Assembly: GCA_963573385.1 (NCBI GenBank)
Contig: CAUYLG010039249.1
Coordinates: forward strand, 1-64,000
Origin: Cacajao melanocephalus
Lineage: Eukaryota > Chordata > Mammalia > Primates > Pitheciidae
DNA: 64,000 bases
Reading direction: 5' to 3'
Below are positions 53,641 to 64,000 of this stretch, piece by piece (within the stretch, counting starts at the first letter, position 1; every line of letters starts with the position of its first letter). Both the position numbers and the translations under genes were made by a program. Below the pieces are notes generated by a model. It saw only the letters and a program-made list of their open reading frames with translations. It ran no database searches and was not told where the DNA came from.

Positions 53641-55589
53641 AAACAGCACAAAATGATAGCTAATTATTTTGAGTAGTGAAAAGTGGCTGTTAAATTATTC
53701 TTTCCTTTTTTTTTATTTTCAAAAAAAGGAAGGAAAAATAAAGGTATATAAAAAAATAAGGCAAATTCTGATAAAAATAAAGCTGGTGCAGCACTGCTAA
53801 TAACAGACAAGTTACAAAATCAAGGTAGATATTGCTAAGAAGGGCAGTGTTTTACAATTATAACAATAATACTATTCCAGCCAATTGTGAAGGACCCAAG
53901 CTTTTGTGTGTCTCACAACATAGCTTTGAGAAGCATCGAGTAAATTGGGAGAACAAAAATCAACAAATTTACAGTTATAGATGGAGATTAAGAGTCTTTT
54001 CTCAGAACAGATTAAGAAGGCACAAAACAAGGACATGGAGAATCTGAAAGTCACCAGCCTTGATTAGGCTTCTGCAAACACAGGGTAAACTCTGGATCCA
54101 GAAAATACAAATTTTCTTCAAGCACAGCACATTTACAAATATTGACTGTATAACAAGCCACAGAGGGGGAAACAATTTTAATTGCTCTAATACAAGATTG
54201 AATTAGGTGCCACATGAAAGTCAAAAAAGATGCCCCCCAAAAGTCCTTATGGTCACAGTTTAAAAGCTATTTCTGAAATATTATTAGGAAATAACTTAGG
54301 GAAGGGACAAAAGTATTTCAAGAAAGGGACAAAACTGACCAGAAAAAAAAGCTAGAATTTTAAATGGATCTATTGTAAAATGAGAAAAAGTGAAAATAAA
54401 TGACCTAAGCTTTAACTTAGAAGCTAAGGGAAAAAACTCTAAAAACTTAAAAACAAAAAAAACCCAAACCAAACCAAAACAAACAAACAAAAAACACACA
54501 CACACACAAGGAAAAAACAGAAAAACAAAACTAAAATTGTTAAAATGATTCTTTTAAAAGTCAAGGGGAAAAAAAACCAGCACAGATCAATACTACCAGG
54601 AGCAAAAATCATTTTATAGTAAGACTTTTGGAAGCCTAGACAAAATAGGTCTAAAATATTATATTAACATAAATATAGCTAAATGTTTAAGAATCACTAG
54701 AAATACAACTAATCAATTATATTCCAAGAAATAGAAACAGTGCACAAAGACATGCACCTCCTACCCCATGGCATCAATTTCAGATGATTTTATGGGTAAC
54801 TTCTAAACTTTCAAGAAAAAGTGTTTTTTTTTTTGTTACTATGGCAAAAAAAAAAAAAAAAACAACCAAAAAACCCAAAACAAAATAACATGACATGAGA
54901 TTTACCCTCTTTTTTAAGTGTATAGTACAGTGTAAACTACAGGCACAAAGTTGTATAGGTCTCTAGAACTTTCTCATCTTGCATGAGTGAAGCATTATAT
55001 CCACTGAACAGCAACTTCCCATTTCCCCCAGCTCCTGGCAACTACGATTCTACTTCCTGCTTAGATGAGTTTGAATGCTTCAGATGCTTTACATAAGTAG
55101 AATCACGTAGCATTTGTCCTTCTATGACTGGTGTATTTCACTCAGTATAATGTCCTTCAAGATGCAAGTTGTAGCATCTGATAGGATTTCCTTCTGTTTT
55201 ATGACTGAATAATATTCCATTGTATGCATCTACCCCATGTTCTTTATCCATTTATCTGTCCATGTATACTTAAGGTTATTTTTATCTCTTGACTATCGTG
55301 AATGATGCTACAATGAACTGGAGAGTGGAAATCTCTCTTCTAGATCCTGATTTTGATTATTTTAGCTAAATACGCAGAAGTGGGATTGCTAGAACATATA
55401 GTAGCCTTGTTTTAATTTTTGAGGAACCTCCATACTGCTTTCCATAATAGCTGCATTTTACGTTTCCACCATGAACAGCAGAAGGGTTCCACCTTCTCCA
55501 CATCTTTGTCAACACTTGTTATATATATTTTTTCTAATAATGTCCATTCTAAAATGGTGTGAGGTGGTATTTTACTGTGGTTTTGGTTT

Positions 55590-55908
55590 GCATTTTCTTT
55601 TTTTAAAAAATTAAATTTTATTTTATTGAGACAGTCTCACTCTGTTGCTCAACCTGAAGTGTGGGGGTACAATCTTGGCTCACTGCAACCCCTGCCTCCT
55701 AGGTTCAAGAGATTCTCCTGCCTCAGTCTCCCAAGCAGCTTGAATTACAGGTGCACACCACCATGCCCAGACAATTTTTTTGTGTTTTTAGTAGAGATGG
55801 AGTTCTACCATGTCAGCCAGGCTGTTCTCAAACTCCTCACCTGAAGTGATCTGCCTGCCTTGGCCTCCCAAAGTGCTAGGATTACAGGCGTAAGCCACCC
55901 CACCTGGT
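55590..55908 (-). mobile_element. Alu (antisense) within L1
   Basis: A T/A-rich tail then GAGACAGTCTCACTCTGTTG to GCCACCCCACCTGGTCG. L1 text resumes at GATTTGCATTTTC. Confidence 0.9.
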
Positions 55909-57346
55909 CGATTTGCATTTTCTTAATGATTAGTGATGTTGAACATCTTTTCGTATACCTGTTGACCATTTGAATGTCTCCTTTGGAAAAATGTCCATTT
56001 AAGTCATTTGCCCATTTAAAAAATGATGGGTTTGTTTGCTATTGAGTTACAGGAATTCTTTGTGTTTTTGAAACTAACTCCTTATCAGGTATAGTTTTGA
56101 AATATTTTCTCTTGATCCAGAGGTTGCCTTTTTACTCTCTTGAATATTTCCTTTGCTGTGTGCAGAAGCTTTTTAGTTTGACATAGTTGTACTTACCTAT
56201 TTTTGTTTTGTTGCCCAAGCTTTTGAGGTCATATCCAAGAAATCATTGCTAAGACCTATGTCATGAAGTCTTTCTTCTGTTTTCTTCTAGCAGTTTTATG
56301 GCTTTAAGTCTTACACTTAAGTCTTTAATCCATTCTAAATTGATTTTCACATATGGTATAGGTTAAGAGTCCAATTTCATTCTTTTGCATGTGGACATTC
56401 AGTTTTCCCAGCACCATTTGTTGAAGAGACTATTCTTTCCCCATTATATATTCTTGGCACCTCTGTCAAAGATTGATTGATCTTAGGTGCATGGGTTTAT
56501 TTCCAGACTCTCTATTTTGTTCCATTGATCTATATGTCTGTCTTTATGCCAGTACTGTAATGTTTTATTACTGTAATTTTGTAGTGTGTTTTTAAATTAG
56601 GAAGTATGAGACCTCAAGCTTTGTTCTTTTTGAAGATTGTTTTGGCTATTTGGGATCCTTTGTGGTTCCATATGAATTTTAGGACTGTACTTTCTATTTA
56701 TATAAAAACATGCCATTATGATTTTGGTAGGAATGGCATTGAACCTGTAGATCACTTTGGTAATGTGGACATTTTAACAATATTAAGTTTGCCAATTCAT
56801 GAACATGAGATGTCTTTCCATTATTTGTGTTTTAAATTTCTTTCATCAATGTCTTATAGATTTCAGTGTACAAGTATTTCACCTCCTTGGTTAAGTTTAT
56901 TGCTAAGTGTTTTATTCTTTTTGATGCCATTGTAAATGGGATTGCTTTAATTTCCTTTCCAGATTGCTTGTTGTTGTTGAACAGAAACATAACTGATTTT
57001 TCTATGTTGACTTTGAATCCTGCAACTTTACTGAATTTATTAGTTCTAACAGTTTTTTCCCTTTTGGTGGAATCTTTAAGATTTTCTACGCTTGAGATCA
57101 TGTTATCTGCACACAGAGATAGTTTTTCTTCTTCCTAATTTCCATGGCTTTTATTTCTTTTTCTTATCTACTTGCTCTGGCTAGAACTTTCACTAATATT
57201 ATGCTGAATAGAAGTGGTGACCCTGAGCATCCTTGCCTCTTTCCTGATCTTAGATGAAAAATTTGTTTTTTACCTTTGAATATGTTAGCTGTGGTGTTTT
57301 CATATATGGCCTTTATTATGTTGACGTAATTTCCTTGTATTCCTAG

Positions 57347-57720
57347 TGATATGATTTGGATATTTGTCCCATCCAGATTTCATGTTGAAATGTGATCTCC
57401 AATGTTGGAGGTAGGGCCTAATGGGAGATGTTTGGGTCATGGCAGCAGATCCCTCATGAATGGCTTGGTGTTCTCCCTACAGTAATAAGTGAGTTCTCAC
57501 TCTTAGTTCATGTAAGAGCTGATTGTTTAGAAGGGCTTGTCATTTCTCTTGTTCCCTCCCTTGCCATATGACACACCGGCTCCCCTTGTCTTCCACCATG
57601 ACTGAAAGCTTCCTGAGGCAGATGCTGGCACCATGCTTCACAGTCTACAGGAACTGTGAGCCAAAATAAATTATCCTATCTCAAATATTTATTTATAGTA
57701 ACGCAAAATGGACTAATATA
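57347..57720 (+). mobile_element. Solo MaLR LTR within L1, with 5-bp TSD
   Basis: TGATATGATTTGGATATTTG to GCAAAATGGACTAATATA, 374 bp. CCTAG occurs at 57342-57346 and 57721-57725, so the edges are exact. L1 text continues on both sides. It is a solo LTR of an MST-like ERVL-MaLR element, with no coding region. Confidence 0.93.
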
Positions 57721-58272
57721 CCTAGTTTGCTAAGTTTAATCACAAAAGGGTGATGAATTTTGTCAAATGCAGTTTGTTTCTATTGATATGATCATGCGAT
57801 TTTTATCCTCTGTTCTGTTAATGTGGTATATCACATTTTTGATTTGCATATTTGTAATCATTCTTATATCCCAAGGATACTATTTAGTCACTTAGTATGC
57901 TAAGTGACTAAATCCCACTTAGTCATCATGGTGTATGATCCTTTTAATGTGCTATTTAATTTGGTTTTCTTGTATTTTGTTAAGAATTTTGCATATATAT
58001 TTATCTGGGATATTGGTCTGCAGTTTTTTTTTTTCTTGTAATGTCCGTTTTTGGCTTCAACACTGAGGTAATGCTGGCCTCATAAAATGACTTTGGAAGT
58101 ATTCCGTCCTCTTCTACTTTTTAAAATTTAGGATGCATAGGTTTTAATTGTTCTTTAAATGTTTAATGGAATTCATCAGCAAAACCTTCTGATCCTGGGC
58201 CTTTCTTTGTTGGGATGTTTTTGATTACTGATTGAATCTCCTTACTAGCTGTAAGTCTGCTCAGATGTTCTA

Positions 58273-58341
58273 TTTATGATTCAGTCTTAATGATTCTTTA
58301 TGATTCAGTCTTAATGTTCTTTATGATTCAGTCTTAATTTC
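58273..58341. repeat. Three-copy tandem repeat, ~24-bp unit
   Basis: TTTATGATTCAGTCTTAAT starts at 58273, 58297 and 58320. It sits in antisense L1 ORF2. Confidence 0.95.
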
Positions 58342-60134
58342 TATTCTCTACTTTGATAACTTCTACTTTAATCTTTATTATTTCATTTCTTCTGCCAACT
58401 TTGGGCTTAGTCTGTTTTTTTTTTTTTTTTTTTTTCTCATTCCTTGAGGTATAAAAGTTAGGTTATTTGAGCTCTTCTTTTGGATGTAGGAATTTATCAT
58501 CATAAATTTCCTTCTTCCTACTGCCTTTTTTTCCATACTATGAGTTACATTTTTGTTTTGTCTAAAGATATTTTATAATTTACCTTTTGATATCATCTTT
58601 GACCCATTGATTGTTCCAGAGTAGGGGCTATTTACACATATTTATGACTTTTCTCATTTTCATTCTCCTATTGAATTCAGTTTCATTTCATTGTAGTTGG
58701 AAAAGAAATTTGAGACTTTGAGCTTAAGGTTGTTAAGACTTGTTTTGTGACCTATCCTGGAGACTATATCTGTGTGCACTTGAGAAAAATGTGTATTCTG
58801 CTAATGTTGGGTGGAATGTTCTCTATGTGTCTTTTAAGTGCATTTGACTTATAGTATTTTTCAAGCCCTCTGTTTCCTTATTGATCTTGTGTCCAGATGT
58901 TCTATCCATTACTGAAAATGAGGTATTGAAATCTTCTATTATTATTGCGGTGCTGTTTATCCCTTCAGATCTGCTAATGTTTGCTTCATATATTTAAGTG
59001 CTCTGATGTTTGGTACAAACATATTTAAAATTTTTATATCTTCTTAGTGAACTGAACCATTAATCATTATCAGTCCTTGTCTCTTGTAGCAGTTTTTGAC
59101 CCAAAGTCTATTCTGTTTAAGTATGGTCACCCCTGTTTTAGTTGCTTAGCATATCTTTCTCCATCCTATCACTTTCAGTGTATGTGTGTCATTAAACTTA
59201 AAATGAGTCTCTTATATACAGCATCTAGTTGAATCTTGTTATCCTTCAGCTACTTTATGTCTTTTGACTGGCCAATTTAATCCATTTACATTTAGTTTCT
59301 GATAGGAAAGGACTATTTCTATTTTGCTAATTATTTCCTGTCTGTCTTATAGCTCTCTTGTCACTCTTCTTTCACTGTCCTCCTTTGTTGACTTTTTTGT
59401 AATTTTCATAGTTTTATTTTTGTAATTTTTATACACTTTTACTCTTTTCCCCAAACTTTGTCATTGATGTCATGAATTACATCATTTTACATTGTGTATC
59501 CATTACATAGTTTCATAGTTTTTAAATACTTTTGACTTCTAACATCTATACCAGAATTAAAAGTGATGTACACACCAATACATAGTATTCTGTGTTTGTC
59601 TATATACTTACCTTTACCAGCAAACTTTATACTTTCATATGCTTTTGTATGGCTGCTTAGAGTCTGTTTAAACTTCAAGGCCTTTAGTATTTGTTGTTAT
59701 TCAGGTCTAGTGGTGATGATAAACTTCTTCAAATTTTATCTGGAAAAGTATTTCTCCTTTGCTTTTAAAGGACAGTTTGCCAGATATATTATTCTTGATG
59801 GGCCTTTCCCCACCTCCTTTCAGCACTCTGAATATACTGTTCCATTCTTTTCTGGCCTGCAAGGTTTCTGGTGAGAAATTCACTGATTCTTATGGGGTTC
59901 CCTTACATGTAGTTAGTCTCTTTTGCTGATCTCAAAATTCTAAGTTTTGACAATTTATGTCTCAGTATAGGCTTCTTTGAGTTTATTCCCTTTGGGTCTA
60001 TTTTCTTTCACAGATTTGGCAAGTTTTTGGCCATTATTTATATAAAGAGGCTTCTTCCTCCTTATCTCTTCTACTTTTGGAACTAACACAAGAAGTATTT
60101 TGGTCTCCTTACGGTATCCTGTAAGTCTGCTAGG

Positions 60135-60300
60135 CTTTTTTTCTCTTCCTTCTCCCTTTTGCCTGTTCTTCCTCCTCCTTCTTTTGTCCTTCTTCCCTCC
60201 TCTTCCTCTTCCTCCTCTTCCTCTCTTTCTTCCTCCTATTATCTCTCCCTTCTTCCCCCTCCCCACTTCTCTTATTTCTTCTTTTTCTTCTTCCTCCTCT
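60135..60300. repeat. Polypyrimidine (CT-rich) tract
   Basis: Almost only C and T for about 165 bases (CTTCCTCCTCC, TTCCCTCCTCTTCC). It creates artefactual Ser/Pro/Leu-rich open frames. Confidence 0.95.
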
Positions 60301-60365
60301 GGTTGGATAATTTCAATGACCTATGTCTGGGCTTTCTATTCCCAAAAGAACATTCCTGTGCACGT

Positions 60366-60400
<35 letters not shown>

Positions 60401-60436
60401 TACATACACACACAAACACTCTCACACACACACTCT
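60366..60436. repeat. (AC)n microsatellite, interrupted
   Basis: A run of about 17 CA units from 60366, then imperfect CACA/TCACAC units. Confidence 0.93.
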
Positions 60437-60439
60437 TGA

Positions 60440-60730
60440 GCGCTTTATTGAGTCAGGGTCTTGCTCATGTCACTCTGGCTGGAGGGCACTGGTAGAGTCA
60501 CAACTCACTGTAACTTTGAACTCCTAGGCTCAAATGATCCTCTCACCCCAGCCATCTAAATACTTGAGACTAAAGGCATGCACCCACATGCCTGGATAAT
60601 TTATTTATTTTTTGTAGAGATGGGGTCTTGCTATGTTGTCCAGGCTGCTTTCAAACTTGGTCTCAAGCTATCCTCCTGCCTTGGCCTCTCAAAGTGCTGG
60701 GATTACAGGCATGAGCCACTGTTCCTGACC
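60440..60730 (-). mobile_element. Old Alu (AluJ-like, antisense)
   Basis: TTGAGTCAGGGTCTTGCTCA...GATTACAGGCATGAGCCACT, heavily diverged, starting at the end of the CA tract. Confidence 0.85.
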
Positions 60731-62200
60731 ACAGAATATATTTTTGTTGAAAAATATACATCAGGTGACAGATGTAAAAAAAAGGGACCTCTTAAACTCA
60801 TTTTAGGAGGGTAGAGGAAAATAAAGAAAGAGGGAAAATCAAGAAGAGTGAAAGAAGCAGAGAGAAAGGGAGGGAGGAAGAAGCCAGTCTCACTATCAAA
60901 CAGAGTAGAAATCCTGAAAAACATTAGCAAACCAACATTCACTTTGTTAATAACGTAGAGTTAAACTCAGGAATCCAGAAATGGTTTACTATTAGAAAAC
61001 CTATCAATACAATTCTCTATATTAAAAGATTATGCTTTTCCATAAGAAAATTAATAAAATAAAACATATGCCACGTAAAAACTTTCAGCGAATTAGTGAG
61101 TTGTTTTTTTTCCCCAAAGTGGTGGATTAGAGGCTTTCAGCATGCCTCAGTCACTTGGAAATAGCAAGGTAGTGCATAAACTCTCTGAGCTTTAATTCAA
61201 GAAGGAAAATTGGAATCCACTATAATTGTAAAGAAAACCTCAGATCCTGGGTAGAAGAACACAGGCAAACAGCCCCTGTGATGATATCCAGCTCATAAAA
61301 AGACTGTAGGGCCACAGGGCCTTCTCTGCTTGACATCCAGACAGATCTCCACTCACCTGGATAAGAGGCCTGAGTTGACCCACTCTTCCTTTGCAGAAAT
61401 TGTGGTAAAGCAGGGCCCTCTCCACTCCTTGCCCAGGCAGATTTCCAGGCATTCAGAGCACCTGCTTGCCTGAATGAGTAGTCTGAGCCAGCCCACCCTT
61501 TCTGTGTAGACACTATGGTAAGTGAGGATCTCTCTGTTCCATGCCCAGGCATATTTCTAGGCAGCTGAAGCACCCTCTCTCCTTAATTAGGAGTTTAGGC
61601 TGCTCCCAATCTGTGCAGACAACTTGGGGCTGAGGAGGCTTTCCAGCTCCATGCCTAGGAACACCTCTGAGTATTTGGTGGCTGCCCACTGGATTCCCCA
61701 CTGGTGCTTGTGCCTGCCACAGGGGGACCTGTAGGTAGGCCTACCTTGTCTGGTCCTGACCATCTTGCCCCCACCTTCCTGGGGCTAAGCAGGGAGTTCA
61801 GATGACTGTGCACTTTGTGCATCAGCCTGTTTCCTGAGGCCACAGAGAGCTTCTAGTAGTAAACAAAGAGCAAGTATATACCCAGCATGTTGGCTGCAGC
61901 TGGCTCTTACCCATAAGCACCCTCTACTGGTTTGTAAATTGAATCACACAGTCCAATATAAGAGCTGCCAAAAGTAGTACATAGGGTTATAGAAGCAAAG
62001 CCAAAAGACCCTACCCAACATTCTCTACAGTCACAGCTCCTGTGATGGGGGGGGGAGGGGGGAAGGGAAAGGGAAAGAAGAAAAACCCAATAATATTATG
62101 GAGAAAGAAAAAGATCCTACCCACATGAAAATAATTAAAAGAATTAGAAGAGTCAGCATCTCCAGAGGAGAAGGAACTCTAGCACAAGAATTTTGGCACC

Positions 62201-63530
<1,330 letters not shown>

Positions 63531-63533
63531 CTC

Positions 63534-64000
63534 ATGATAGACTCAAAACCTTACATTTCAGTATTAATCTTGAATATAAATGGTCTAAATGCCCTACTTG
63601 AAAGGCACAGAGTTGCCAGTTGATTAAAAAACAAGACCCATACATCTGTTGTCCTTAAGAGACCCATCTCACATGTACAACATCCAGAGGCTCAAAGCCA
63701 AATGTTGAAGAAAGATCTGTCATGTAAATAGAAAACAGAAAAGAGCAGGGATCACTATTAGATAAAACAGACATTAAACCAACAACAACAAAAGGGCAAA
63801 AAGACATTAAATGATAAAGGGTTCAATGTAACAAGACTTATCTGCCCTAAATATATATGCACCCAACAATGGAGCACCCAGATTTATTTATTTTCTTTAA
63901 AAGTACTTCTAGGCCTGTGAGAAGACTTAGCCACATGATAATACTGGGAGGATTCAATACTCCACTAACAGGGTGAGACACAGCATCAAGGCAGAAAACA
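63534..64000 (+). pseudogene. L1 ORF2 start (partial)
   Basis: The ATG near 63534, then ATAAATGGTCTAAATGCCC, AAGAGACCCATCTCACATG and CAATACTCCACTAACAGGG, follow the endonuclease domain of ORF2. Internal stops are present (for example GATTAAAAAACAAG near 63623). The window ends inside it. Confidence 0.78.

Larger units (their letters stand above)
54890..60130 (-). mobile_element. Long L1 (antisense), L1MA/PB age, with nested insertions
   Basis: Reversed L1 landmarks run in order from the 3' UTR (CTCCTGGCAACTACGATTCT near 55030), through ORF2 (GATTAGTGATGTTGAACATC, TTTTAGTTTGACATAG, CCAGCACCATTTGTTGAAG, TTGAATCCTGCAACTTTACT), to 5'-side sequence near 59900-60130. It is close to full length. 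An Alu at 55590 and a solo LTR at 57347 interrupt it. It also carries a perfect hairpin (57883-57912) and a three-copy repeat (58273-58341). Confidence 0.85.

Noticed and set aside
60100..60527. Overlapping Ser/Leu/Pro-rich open frames of 122-131 codons
   Set aside because: They are produced by the polypyrimidine tract and (AC)n repeat. Composition is pure low complexity and the start lies in antisense L1.

Overview
This is vertebrate nuclear DNA from a primate: long introns, dozens of dimeric Alu copies (including AluY-like ones, which suggests a catarrhine), L1PA-type and older L1 copies, MIR and MaLR LTRs. The only protein-coding gene I can support is the 3' part of PLCG2 (phospholipase C gamma 2) on the + strand. 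Fourteen exons, each with AG/GT splice sites and matching codon phases, encode residues 685-1265. By the human numbering I remember, these are exons 20-33, ending at a TAG at 46634-46636. About ten residues differ from the human protein as I recall it, so I read the sequence as a non-human primate. That comparison is from memory.

Layout. 1-5940 is the end of intron 19 (Alu-interrupted antisense L1, CT-rich tract, MIRs). Exons 20-23 (5941-14004) encode the second half of the C-terminal SH2 domain, the regulatory tyrosine linker and the SH3 domain. Exons 24-25 (15373-18403) encode the second half of the split PH domain. Exons 26-28 (23322-26985) encode the catalytic Y box. Exons 28-31 (26840-35327) encode the C2 domain. 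Exons 32-33 (45346-46636) encode the charged, tyrosine-containing tail. The 3' UTR probably has two forms, ending after poly(A) signals at 46915 and 50995. From about 51.0 kb to the end the window is intergenic and almost entirely LINE sequence; the next gene is not reached.

How the parts work together. The exons cover the autoinhibitory and regulatory modules of the enzyme (cSH2, SH3, half of the split PH) and half of its active site, so this is the segment in which immune-disease deletions and gain-of-function changes are known in human. Repeats flanking the exons (same-orientation Alus around exons 20-22, same-orientation MaLR LTRs around exon 26) give a plausible route to exon loss.

Most notable non-genic signals: a degenerate interstitial telomeric tract of about 160 bp just upstream of exon 22; an L1 in intron 31 that keeps its 5' UTR but lacks its 3' end, carries a 209-bp tandem duplication and has a piece of its own 5' UTR inserted in ORF2 with a fold-back junction; two further perfect hairpins inside antisense L1s; and a 0.1-kb internally deleted Alu with target-site duplications. 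I found no evidence of a new multi-gene system.
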